64,000 nucleotides of DNA, taken from NCBI GenBank assembly GCA_036897525.1, contig JAYMTJ010000002.1:240392-304391 (forward strand), given 5' to 3'. Of this stretch, positions 1-10,380 are shown piece after piece; the stretch's first letter is position 1; each line of letters opens with the position of its first letter. The position numbers and the translations under genes are program-made. This stretch comes from Pelargonium x hortorum (lineage: Eukaryota; Streptophyta; Magnoliopsida; Geraniales; Geraniaceae). The notes under the pieces are model-generated. The model was not told the DNA's origin. It saw only the letters and a program-made list of their open reading frames with translations, and did not search any database.

Positions 1-3000
1 ATAACCTAATTGAAATTCCAAAGACCAAACCAGAAAGAGTGCTAGCCAAAAAACTCGAATGAATTGTAGCTTTTTATGAAAGTGATCCATAATAAAGTGT
101 ATAGATTTGAAAGAAAGGAGGTCTTTCTCAGTCAGTCAGTATAAAAGGAAAAGGAGTAGCCCCTCTTGATTCTAGGTTTCAGATAGTAAGAATTTTGAGG
201 CTTTAGTAAGGAATTTCCAGTAAATGAAAATAGAAGAGGTGGAGTTTAGTATTAAGGAAAGGTATAGCCTATAGCGGCAACTAGAGCAGGTATAGGTTAT
301 AAGAAAGGCCTGTCTCCTAATAAAATACAGAATATAGGCTTAGTTAATAATAATAAGGACTTAGAGAGGTAGAGCACAGCTCTGTAGAAGTAGAAGGGTC
401 TAAAAGAATATGAAAGCAGGTTTTACAATACAAAAACAAAAAGGAGTGCCCGTAAGGAAGATTTCTTACTATGTTCTAATTAAAAAGAGAACTCTAACAC
501 TTATAAAGGAATTCTAAGCTATCTCGTTAAGTTGGAAAATGTACTGGGCTCAGGAATACTCTAATAGGGTCTGTCTAATAGTATTAGAAAATAACCAACA
601 AGTAATAATCCTCTCCAAATTACTTAGTTTATAGCCGGTACAGATAAAGGAAGAAATTGAAGCACAGAATACGGATTCTATTTCCTATTTGTTTTGCAAG
701 GAAGGGCTTATCTCCAAAAAAACGTATTCCTTCATTCATAATTTGATTTGCTTTGGACTAGGTATAGACTGGACACTTGAGAGGTTTTCATTTATAGGCA
801 TTTTCTGTACAAGGTGTATCTGAACAGGCTATTCTCGATGGGATTATTCAATTAGTTTATATTCCAGAATTGGAGTCTTTGTTGTAAGTGCTTTTTCAGT
901 ATCTCTAGCAGTTGCTCTTTACCTCTACTTTTTGGATTCCCTAATAGGCAAGGCAAGGGTTATATAAAAATGGTTTGGAACTGGACTTTCGTCCGAATAA
1001 AGTAGCAACACCGAGAATAAGTTAATAGGAAGACTGGACTGCGCTACGATGATCATCCCGGCACCAAACGGCGTTTCTTTGAATCGTGTTCGCTCTCTAT
1101 AGGAGGGGTTCTTCCCTCATTGCTAAAGCCCCTTTTTCTAGTCTCGAATTCACTCACGAAACTGAAAGGAACTGCTCTTTATCATCCTGATTCAATGGCC
1201 TTATTTGAGTCTGTTCACTCCGCCAACCATTAAATCAATCAAAAACAGAGACCCGATTGCAAGACTCAAACTAGACTCCTATGCTTAACTTCTCGACTTA
1301 TGCCATTAACTGTCAATCCAGCTCCAGGTTCCTCTGCCGTGCGGCTGGCTACCTTGTTACGATACTCAGGCGTGACTTCACTCTGCCCGAGGAATCCTCT
1401 CGTCTATTTCACTCCCTTCATTTCATTCATTAGGGTTCTCTTTCACGGAGATACATACCTGGCTGGACTGGATCCTCTTTCACTGGACTTTCACTTGTTT
1501 GTATTTCCCCAGCCCTACAAGAGCACAGAAACCCAACTACTTGCTAATAAAACTTTATGCCTTATTAAGGAATTCCTTACACTAATATCATATCTAGGGA
1601 AACCAGACTAGAAAGTTCACAATATACATAGTAAAGTACCCAATCAACTTCTTAGTACTTACTTTACTGAATTTTCATACCTCTCTAGTCCCAGCCCTTC
1701 CTTGCAGCAGATACTTGAACTAATAATAAGTGACTCTTTTAAGGAAGATTCCTACTTACATTACACTAGAAGCCACATCAAGTACTTGCTCTTTAAATAT
1801 CTATCCAAATCCAAAAGACTCAGAACTTTCAAGATCTACTTCAGAATCTGAAGATTAAAATACCTATCTAGCTAGGAAAAACACTTTCACTTCTTGACTT
1901 GATAGCATGCCAAAAGCACAGTACAGATGCTGGAACCTTTGGAGCCCTACCCATAGACAGTACAAGCAGGAATAGGCACAGACAGTAAGGACAGTACGAG
2001 CTAGAGCTTAACCAGTCGATGTATGAACTGAAGAATAGGTCAAAGCAGTTACAATACCCTGAACCATAGCCAGATAAGCAGGAACCAGACAGTCGCAGTA
2101 CCAGGAGCAAGTGTAGGAGCAATACCCAGAGAGATCATACCCACTAGATCTTCATGACTTTCACTTTTTTATTACTTTTGTCACTATATGAAACATAATT
2201 TTTGATTTTCGTTTAAGCCTCTATACAAGGGAAAACAGTGTTGAGGACTTTTCTCGCTATACTAGACTACATTTTTTCGAAAAAACTCAAAATAGTTCTA
2301 TAGTATAAACTCCAAAATTTTTGTTCAAAATTGACCTACGAGAAAATGAATAGGACCCATTTTGTTAATAGGATCAGTACTCAATTCCAGAAAAAGTAGG
2401 AGTATATAGTAAATGAATAAACAGGATTTCACTAGTATAGACCTCAACCCATTTTGAAAAAGGTAGGAATCCCTGATATTATAAAGTAATAAAAAAGGAA
2501 TGATTGGCCTACTTTCCAGGATTCACCTTCAATGACTTCCTTTGCTTGCTATACAGATAGATCGGAGAAAGCCTCTCCTCGACCAGAGAGGATCCTCGCT
2601 TTCAATTAGCTGCACTTGCTTTCAGGAGATTCAGAGTTAGGTTCAAGAGGTCAAAGGGCGATGTGGTACAAAAGAAAGTGGTTAGAATTAGAGTGGGCAG
2701 GCTTTCAAGAGATTCTTTAACACCTTTACCGGCGTATTCAGTTACTTCATTAACAGCACTCGCATTCCAACTGTTTGTTAGAGATAGATCCGAAAGTCCT
2801 AACAAAGACAAGTGCTCCAATATAAAGATTGCCTAAACCTCAGGGAAATTCTACACTCCTTAGCTATTCCCATCCCATCGGTAGAACTAATACAAACAAC
2901 TGTATTGGCAAAGACTGCTTGCTTTCCATCAGCAACAGTTGGACTGCTTTGACTTGAGAGTTAGACTGATTTATGGGCTAGAGCTTTCTTAACCCTGGAT

Positions 3001-3225
3001 ATGAAGCTCCTTCTCTCTCGGCCAGCTATCCAACCAGAGAGAGAGCGTTCTACAAGCCCTTTTCATTAAAAGTGTAGCTACGTAGGCGAGATCACCAGTT
3101 TTGACCCGAGAGAGATAATTTGGAAAGAGCTTTCTTATCAAGAGTTGGCTAAGCTCTATTGAGTCGAAATTTAACTAAACTAAAATAGAACTGATTCCAT
3201 ACACTGAATGAAATTAGAACCGATA
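1..3225. other. gene-free spacer with better-balanced patches
   Basis: No gene is recognised. Most of it is AT-rich. Patches at about 1000-1500, 1880-2140 and 2870-3060 are nearer normal plant mitochondrial composition. A frame open from about 1018 to 1231 contains HPGTKRRFFESC but matches nothing I know. The frames at 1300-1611, 1868-2122 and 2602-2820 show no family features. A perfect 14-bp palindrome TAAGGAATTCCTTA lies at 1566-1579. Confidence 0.6.
268..372 (+). other. short open frame with IGYKK word
   Basis: A stop-to-stop frame of 34 codons without a clear start reads AGIGYKKGLSPNKIQ in its centre, encoded at 289-310 by GGTATAGGTTATAAGAAAGG. The same nucleotides recur at 42049 with one base changed, and a synonymous variant lies at 5611. 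It is too short to call a gene. It is listed as a member of a possible dispersed family of Lys-rich frames. Confidence 0.3.
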
Positions 3226-3291
3226 ACAAACACTTTCGGATTCGAACCTACGAAAGAAATTCCATGAAAAGAAACCTGAACTAACCCCATT
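3226..3291 (-). pseudogene. tRNA relic, trnE- or trnY-like
   Basis: On the minus strand a T-arm-like run CGTAGGTTCGAATCC lies 14 bases after TCTTTTCATG, which is the anticodon-loop sequence of plant mitochondrial trnE (anticodon TTC). GGTTAG stands where the trnE D loop would be. The T-arm side also resembles trnY. The acceptor ends do not pair and the spacing is off, so this is at best a decayed copy. Assignment between the two families is uncertain. Confidence 0.35.
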
Positions 3292-6200
3292 CATCTGTGC
3301 AAACCAAGGAAATGTTAAAGAAAAGATGCTCAAACTACCCTTAGGGATTCTCTACTCTATAAAAGGAAATTGAGGGTCAGAAAAGAAGAGAGAAATTGAA
3401 TGAATTTAAGCTATTATCTAAACTCCCATGTATCTATCTAAAACTAACAAGAATACATTCTTAGGTCGGATAAGCACTCTCCCTTCCTAAAACAAAGAGA
3501 ATCAGAATCAATCCTCCTTTAGCAACATCATCAATTCTGACTAGTCTAAGCTGTAAAATAGGAAGTTCTTTACATATATTAAGAATAAATACGAATAACT
3601 TTCTTCTATAATAAGTAATTTACTAAATTCCAATCGATTACGAGTTCCTAAGACCAACTCAAACTTTTCCTAAAGAAGGACTTTTGAAATAAGTAAGACA
3701 TAGGGAACACATTAGCTAGTAAGTCTTACAGTTAATAAATACATGTTTTAGACTTGCACCGATTTAAGAAATTTCGTAGTTAAGTTATCCTGATACTAGA
3801 AAAGCAAAAGCTAATATGAGTACTCCGTTTATTTGACTTTTAGAAAGAAATTTCCTGTAGTGTAGTTTATGAAACTTAGAGCTAGGGGGGTCCCTAAGAA
3901 GGATACTAACATACACTACTCAATTAGGAACCCCGCATCATGTTTACCCCGTGTATACTTTCTGGAAGGATTTCAATACTAGTAGTAGAATTTTATTAGC
4001 TTAGACTCACTGGGGTTTACTTTGGTATTCTTCCTTCGCTTTTATAGGACCCATTTTTTTGTATGTCTATGACTTTTTCTTTGTATCAAACACCGACTCA
4101 TTTAAAAGGGCCGCTCTTTGTCTTCACTACACGTTGGGAATAGAAAATGAAATGTACAATTTATCCTATATACATAATTTGTATACGTATCTAATATAGA
4201 ACCTATACTTTCTCTCTAAATTTTGAGGGATTTAGTATCTAATTCTAGCTAATTTGTAAATGTTATGCCAGGGGTTATGTGTTATGACAAAACTTATAAG
4301 GAATTGAAGTTTGGATAGACGCCGGTATTCAGGATTATACCCTTTCCTTTTTCCCTCACCTATTTTTAGTTTTCATTTGTTTTAATAGGATCTTAATGCT
4401 AATTAATCTCTTTTTTAGTCATACGTGGATATAAAGTAGCTGCTAGATTAAGACTAGTAAGGAAACATGCTTTTAAAAAACTACCAAGGGTTAATTTGAT
4501 GTCCACCTAGATAGGCTCTTAGGCACTTGAAGTATTCTGTATTTACTATGATCCTCTTTTAAAGGTATAAATTCACAAAGGATGCTTTACTAATTGGGGA
4601 ACCATTCCTGCTTTAGGACTACTGAAACCAAACTCTATAAAACCAACCTCCAGCATTTCAACGAAAGATTCTTTAGTATAAAACCTCTGTAGTTACCGGA
4701 TTTCAAGCCAAACCAAACAGGGGAGTAAGTAAATCGAAGTTGGTGGAATTAGAACCTTAGTAGCTCTGTAGTATATAAAGCAAAGTAGCACTTCAATTTC
4801 TGTCTAAGTTAAAAGAAATTGTATAAGTAAGTTTCAGAAAACAAACAAAACCTATAGGAAATCCCCGGTGAACCGAGTGTTAGATGTACAAAACGCCTTA
4901 AGAGACACCTAAACTAACGATAAGAAATTCTAGATAAGAACCTCAATTGGTATTCTTTTATCTTAAGCTTTCATCTGTATTCCCCCTTAGCCGAAAGTAT
5001 TGACTTCATTTCATGTAATAGAGTCTTCTTATTTGTGTTTCTGTATCTCAAAGCTCTAGAAATAACAAGTCATTTATTAAGGAATAGGTAACTAACTAGT
5101 TAAAGCTACAGCTTCTGGGGTAAGGGGAACCGAAGCTTATAATTAGAGGGTAACTTACTGCTAATACAAAGAATTCCTAAAAAAGCAAGGCTCCTGCTCT
5201 CCAAACCCTTTTCAATTAGTTCGCATTTATATCTTTCAAACTGCCTAAAACTAAGACGCCCTTCTCTTTTTTAGAGAGCCCCTTATAGGTTAGCCCTTTA
5301 AGTACCTACCTTATGCCTACACACCTACGTATTTGTTATGTACTTGGAAAACAAGCCCAACTCTTAACTTAGCGGGGAGAGTCATTTCGTTTTATATGTA
5401 TCTCGGTTTTTCTGCTTATAAGTCAAATCCCAGCCTTTTCTTTTAATAGAAGACTTTTGAGGTCTTCCCTTCGTACAATAACTATGAATCATAATTTTTG
5501 AAAAACTAATAGTAATACATAAAACATTAACTGCTTTCTATTATTAATAGACTTTCCTCACAATAAGTACACTAGCTACATTTTATTAGCTACAAAAGGC
5601 AAACAAGAACCGCATAGGCTACAAGAAGGCGAGTAGTATAGTCCATAAAAAGGGTCTAATTATCACCAAAGGCCTAGCTCTTAAGAGAAGTCTAGATATT
5701 AAGATTAAGAGTACGGAGGTTACAGCTCATAAAAAAAGGTGTAGCTCCTGAAAAAGAAGGTATGGCTACATTAGGTGTATCTCAAGGGGCCCTTGTGTTA
5801 TCCTGTATATAAAGGAGTCCGAGAAGCATGCTTTCTCCTTTCTAGCTCCAGGGAATTTAGGCTAAAGCTAGATCTGCTCTCTTATTTTATATAGTATGAT
5901 TTGAGCTCATGTATTACCTGTATTCTGTAGGGTTCCAATCTTAGATAGTAACAAGGAATTCCTTTAGAAAGGGTTTTCGAGTTCCGCTTACACTTAAAGT
6001 GAGAGAAGTTAAAGAAAACCTAAAAAGAAATACGCGACCCCTGTAGTAACGGTTAGAAGAAGCTTTGTTTCTACTTTTTACTTTGTATTATTCTATTTTC
6101 TATTATAATACAACTGAACTCCTAGCATTTATTACCTCAGTAAATAAAAAAGGGGGAAGCGAGACTCCTCTTTATGATTAGTTCACATAGGAGTTACCCA

Positions 6201-6659
6201 CTTCATGTAATGTTATAGTATATCCTTAGGGTTACCACACGGTAACTGCGCAGAGTTGTTGTATAGGTTTGTACATGAAATTTCCTCAGCTCCTATGGAG
6301 CCTTAGACTCGAGCTAAATTCCTCTTCTTTATTTTAGAAAATATTATTTAAAAAGAGAAATTAAGTGCTTTAGTGAATCTTGTTTGGCAATACTAGGATT
6401 CTAGTGACACTTTCTCTATTAGGTAAGTGAAAGTGAGTTCTTAGTCGATCAAGTGAGTAGAATAAATAACAAGTAGGATTCTCAGCTCTTTGCGATACCC
6501 AATAGATGAAGCATAGAAGACTGTGGCTAAGTAGTCTAATTGCTTCGCGTACTCAATCACTTATATGAATAAAAGGTTTGATCAGTGACTTAGTCTAAGA
6601 TTTTCTTGTTGACTTTCAGTGATCTAGCTTCTTAGCCAGTGTGTGACTTTCTCTGATCA
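3292..6659. other. gene-free AT-rich spacer
   Basis: Apart from the Lys-rich frame at 5590-5751 I see no gene or RNA. G/C palindromes stand out at 3885-3894 (GGGGGGTCCC) and 5783-5795 (CAAGGGGCCCTTG). Confidence 0.6.
5590..5751 (+). other. open frame, Lys-rich, with IGYKK word
   Basis: A stop-to-stop frame of 53 codons, with no ATG in the first half, begins LQKANKNRIGYKKA and continues with KKGLIITKGLALKRS. About a third of residues are Lys or Arg. IGYKK is spelled ATA GGC TAC AAG AAG, against ATA GGT TAT AAG AAA at 291, so all differences are silent. No known protein is recognised. A purine-rich strand alone favours Lys/Arg codons, so the frame may be accidental. Confidence 0.3.
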
Positions 6660-6890
6660 GTGTCTTCCTCTTCTCTTGAGCCAGTCAATAAATGCTTCTG
6701 TTCTCATCTCTTCTTCTTTCTTCATTTCTTTCTCAACTCTTTTCCTTTAGATTCATGCTCTTATTTTCTTACTCCAGTTTTGAATGGTTTCTCTTTCTTA
6801 TTTGATTCTCGTTTCTTGTCTTTCTGATTCTGGTTACTGGTTTGACTAGTCTTTTCTTGTAATTGTTTTCTCTTTGTTTCTTTGTTGTCA
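6660..6890 (+). other. polypyrimidine tract
   Basis: A 230-bp stretch in which the plus strand is mostly T and C, built from loose TTCTTT, TCTCTT and TTCTTG words without an exact unit. It ends at the trnF-like relic. The open frame running from 6863 through it is a by-product of this composition. No function can be read from it. Confidence 0.6.
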
Positions 6891-6943
6891 GAGCAAAGGT
6901 TCATGAAACTCGTGTCAGTGGTTCAAATGCCTTCAAAGTTCAG
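6868..6943 (+). pseudogene. trnF-like tRNA relic
   Basis: The run AGAGCAAAGG, then a disrupted anticodon arm, then GTGTCAGTGGTTCAAAT reproduces the core of plant mitochondrial trnF-GAA. The 13-base match through the variable loop and T arm is the strongest part. The 5' D-arm half is replaced by T-rich sequence, the anticodon GAA is lost (TTCATGAAAC occupies the loop region) and the acceptor stem cannot form. It is a decayed copy, not a working gene. It lies at the 3' end of a long pyrimidine tract. Confidence 0.5.
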
Positions 6944-7327
6944 TTTTGGTACAAGAAGCTTGAGAGGAAAAGCGGGACCTTATATAGAACTCGTCGTATT
7001 AGTCAAAAAGTTTCTTATTGTAGCTGTATTATGGGCAGTTCCCTGTGTTCCTTGCAGCTAGGTTTGGAAATCAAGGAAGGATTAATAGGCTTCTTATTTA
7101 GTTGTTAGTTGTTACTGCTTTCCTGTTTAGCGCTTTCCTGTGTACCTGTTGTAGGAAATTCGGGATAGAGAGTCAGAGGTCTTACACAAAGGGTCTAGAC
7201 ATAAGGCAAGCTTTATGCTTGTTGGCTGTCATTGCTGTTGTAATGACTTAATAGAAATGGATTTCGCTCGCCCTTTCAAATGCAGTTTATTGGACAGTGA
7301 GCAGTTATGTTTTATTGAGTCTTATTT

Positions 7328-7400
7328 CTATTGAGTTGTCAGCTGGTAGAGCATTGGAATATGAACCAAACAGCAGAAGGTTCAAGCCCGAGAGTTGGGT
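7328..7400 (+). pseudogene. trnK-like tRNA relic
   Basis: Thirteen bases, GGTAGAGCATTGG, are identical to the D-arm to anticodon-stem part of plant mitochondrial trnK. They follow TCAGCT, which fits the D loop, and are followed by AACC and then AGGTTCAAGCCC at T-arm spacing. The loop aligned with CTTTTAA reads ATATGAA, so the TTT anticodon is lost. The T-stem and acceptor pairs are broken. It is a decayed extra copy; the well-formed trnK is at 23017-23089. One base is missing in the variable region. Confidence 0.45.
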
Positions 7401-7596
7401 TTAGATTGAAGAATCAGTCTAACTACAAGTACAGTAAATCCTTCTTTTTCAAGCGGCAAGTGTAGGTTAGTTACAGCTCTCAAGGGAAGGTCGACAATTA
7501 AGAAAGAAGTATGGAATAAGGTCGGAGTTGTTTTAATGACTGAGATTATAATAGATTGAGCTAATCCTTTCCAATGTAGTAAGTAATAAAGTGAGC

Positions 7597-7702
7597 CGTT
7601 CTCTTTTCTTAGTTTCTTTGCTTTTCATTGCTTTTTGTCTTTCTCTTTTCTCTTTCCTTCTTGTTCTTTCTTGTCCGTTTTCTTTCTCTTGTTTTCCTTG
7701 AT
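7597..7702 (+). other. polypyrimidine tract
   Basis: A pyrimidine-rich plus strand of the same TTCTTT/CTTGTT vocabulary as the tract at 6660-6890. The complement is strongly purine-rich and gives a spurious Lys/Glu/Arg-rich frame on the minus strand (7533-7718), which I do not regard as a gene. Confidence 0.6.
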
Positions 7703-7838
7703 CAGTAAAAGCATTCATTTTGAATGACTTATATAGAAATCCCTATTTGCTCGCCCCTCCTATTCCGCATTCCCAGCCTCACTCGAGTATAGTTAGTTAT
7801 AGTTTTCAAACTATCGGATTCTCTTTTTGTCTTACGCA

Positions 7839-7912
7839 TGTTCTTATTTTCTTGTGGTGAGAGCATTTGTTGTTGGATCAGATGTCATGGGTTCGACTCC
7901 TCGATGTTCATT
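7839..7912 (+). pseudogene. unassigned tRNA-like relic
   Basis: GTGGTGAGAGC looks like a D-loop and D-stem end. GTCATGGGTTCGACTCC, in T-arm position, follows after 25 bases, the usual spacing. The stretch between can pair TTTG with CAGA, but the loop lacks the invariant T33 and has no clear anticodon. The flanks resemble the plastid-type elongator trnM family (GTGGTTAGAG...GTCATTGGTTC), but I would not assign it. Confidence 0.3.
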
Positions 7913-10098
7913 TGTAAGAGTGGGTCCTTTCTTTCTTCTTATAGTCAGGATCTTGTCCTTCTTGTTTTCTTTTTCTTGTTTGCTTGTTCTTGCGAGCCTA
8001 AGGAAGTGGTGCTTAAACTAAAGGAGAGTCAAAGAATGGTTCGAAACCAGGGTTGCGAGGTAGGTCTTCTTTGGAATGAGAGTCTATTCTTAGTTAGTCT
8101 TTTCTAGATCTAGAGTTTAGTTATTCTCTGAATTGGAGCTCTTTCTGAAGGAAGTCAAGCTAAAGGAGTTCAAGATTCTAATGGAATATACGGGAAAACC
8201 TAATGCTTAGGTGTAGCTCTGTATTCTTTAGTTGTAGGCAAGGTACGAAGTTCTTAACAGTGATCCGATCTATCTTATCAGTTTAACTGGTAAAGAAGTG
8301 AATCCTAAGTCTAAATTGTCTTATTCCGGTGTAGCACTTTCTGAAGTATGTGAACCAGTAAAGGAATATACAGATAAGGAACTGAGTCTAATTCTATTTG
8401 TTTTAGGAGGAGACTCCTAATTATGAATCTTAAAAGTTCCAGGATAATGAAGTAAGAAACTGTAACTATTTTATGAAGGAGTTATATAATAGCATTTCCA
8501 GTGTTCAGGCTTTCTCTCTTTCTCTTAACGGCTTATGTATGTAAACCCGGCTGACATGCAAAGAATTTAGGAAAACTGATTCTAGGTCTAGGATAAAAGA
8601 GGAGTTAAGACAATGTTCTGGGATAGCAAGCTAATAACGGATTCTCTTTCGGTTTGGATTCTTGTAGCTCTTGTCGAAGCAGTTGCTAATAGATGGTAAT
8701 AAAGAGTAGTCTAATTTATTACACTTATTCCTTATAGTTACTAGTGTGTGTGTATAGGATACGAACCTTATACAGTATGAGGGTTATAATTCCTTACAGT
8801 AGCGAGTGAATTGCGGGAAGTATACATGATAGTACTTAACTTTATAACAACATCTTCTGAATACCCATACCTTCTTAAGCTTAAACGGATAAGACTCGAG
8901 CTCAAGAAATTAGTATAGAGTTACCGATCCTGAAAAGAACCTAGCCTTTTATTTCAATTTCTTCATATTATTCCTTTGTTTCAATGCAAGAATTGATTAA
9001 CAGCTAGTGTTAGAGCTAGTTTGTGAATGACCTTTTCGTTGAAAGTGCTTGCATTGGACAGTTAAACAGTTAAGAAGAGTACGAATTACAGAGACTGTGT
9101 TATTTAATGAAACCTTCTTGGTTGTTGTTAGGAGTTGAGAAGGTTAACTAGGCCAAGCTGTTGCATTGCAGCTAAAAAAGGGTTGTGTTAGTGTTAGTAC
9201 TCTTCCGTCAATTCCTTACTTTCCTAATGGGATAGAAGTAGTTGTTTGTACTATCTTAGCGGTCAATGGAGCCGGTCTAGCATCTACTGCTATTGGCAAA
9301 GACTGTAAAGCATCTACGTGCAAGCGAAGGTACGGTGTCCAGGCATGTCTAAGAAGGGAAGGTCAAGCAGTCGAATGGCAGTGTATTAATTCAATCAAGC
9401 TAGTGAAACCTGTGTAGCTAAAGTCCAAAGCTAGTACTGTCGATAGCTAGTGTTGGTTAAAGGTAATCACTTTATATTATTATGTATTCCTTGACACAGT
9501 TGGTTAAGGGAATTCCTTTGGAGTATTAGCATCACTTGGACAGAGTATTTAGGAGATAGAGTGTTTCTTTAGCTGAGTGTTAGTTTGGTTGGCTTGGATT
9601 TGCTTTAGTAAAGGAATCAGTTATTACTTATCAAATAGATAGAGATTTCAGCTACCTATAAAGAATCTCTTATATAAGGAATTCTTAATAAGCATCCTCT
9701 GGTCTTAATATTATATACCACACAGACTACTCTCACTAGCATTCACAGTGAAGAGTATAGGTTACAGACTAAGAAGCATACATTAAAATAGGAGGAACTT
9801 GCAAGTACATTAGGTTAGGGTTCAGCTGACAGGTACTGCTATTGGCATGATCTACAGACAGGGTTTGTAGTTGGTTAGAGTTTCCAAGGAGATAGTGTTT
9901 GTAGGTTCCTAGCCAGCTGACAGGTACTGCTATTGGGAGTGTTCCTACGTTTCAAGGTGAGTGTACTAAGATGATAGAGTTCCTAGGATAAGGGTATTCA
10001 GTTTATGTTATCTACCCTTACCTTAGCAGGAGGTTTCAAAGACTTCAATGTCAGTAGTTCACCTTCTTTGGGACTGCTTTTCCATGGTTTGGGTGTTA
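7913..10098. other. gene-free TG-rich region
   Basis: The plus strand is rich in GTTAG, GCTAGTG and TTGTTG words, a texture unlike the AT-rich flanks. The longest frame, 9166-9417, has an odd Cys/Lys-rich translation (STAIGKDCKASTCKRR inside) but no known domain. Short direct repeats lie at 9285-9305 and 9823-9936. Confidence 0.55.
9823..9936 (+). repeat. exact 23-bp direct repeat pair
   Basis: The 23 bases at 9823-9845 recur without change at 9914-9936, 91 bp downstream in the same direction; each copy contains GACAGGTACTGCTATTGG. A partial match, ACTGCTATTGG, lies at 9286-9296, where it runs on into CAAAGACTG. The repeat is long enough to be non-random and short enough to be of the size that mediates rare recombination in plant mitochondria. 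Confidence 0.8.
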
Positions 10099-10210
10099 AG
10101 ATAGCAATTACAGTGGTTAATGAGTTAATAGTTAATGAGTTTAGGTAGAATTAATAAGTATCCCTCAATATTACCTTAATTATCTTAAGCAGAGCTGACA
10201 AGTGAATAAG
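10099..10210 (+). repeat. diverged dispersed repeat, copy 1
   Basis: In order it holds AGATAGCA, TTAATGAGTT (twice), GAGTTTAGGTA and AGCTGACAAG followed by AATAAG. The same words in the same order occur at 27209-27277. The copies differ by insertions, so they are old relatives and not a recent duplication. TTAATGAGTT occurs twice in this copy because of a short local duplication. Confidence 0.5.
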
Positions 10211-10256
10211 GGATTTCCTCCAATTCTTCTAATGTTAGCCTCCTTCTTTCCTTTAC

Positions 10257-10380
10257 TATATAGGATAAAAAGGAAACAGAAAACATACAAAACCAAACCT
10301 TTTTCCGGATTCTTTGTATATAGGATAAAAGAGAAACAAATAATCAATGAAAAAACATACAAAAAGAAGCCCTTTCAAAG
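10257..10380 (+). repeat. imperfect tandem duplication, 60-bp period
   Basis: TATATAGGATAAAA begins at 10257 and again at 10317. Each copy continues with GAAACA, then AACATACAAAA, then AA(A/G)CC; the second copy has an extra AATAATCAATG-like insertion. This is a simple local duplication. The overlapping 60-codon frames on both strands here are consequences of it. Confidence 0.7.

Noticed and set aside
1018-1231. Open frame with HPGTKRRFFESC
   Set aside because: Looked like a ribosomal or maturase fragment, but I could not match it to any mitochondrial or plastid protein, and it has no start codon at its head.
9166-9417. 83-codon frame with Cys/Lys-rich translation
   Set aside because: No domain or start signal. 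Repeats in the DNA explain the odd composition, and neighbouring frames of similar size occur on both strands.
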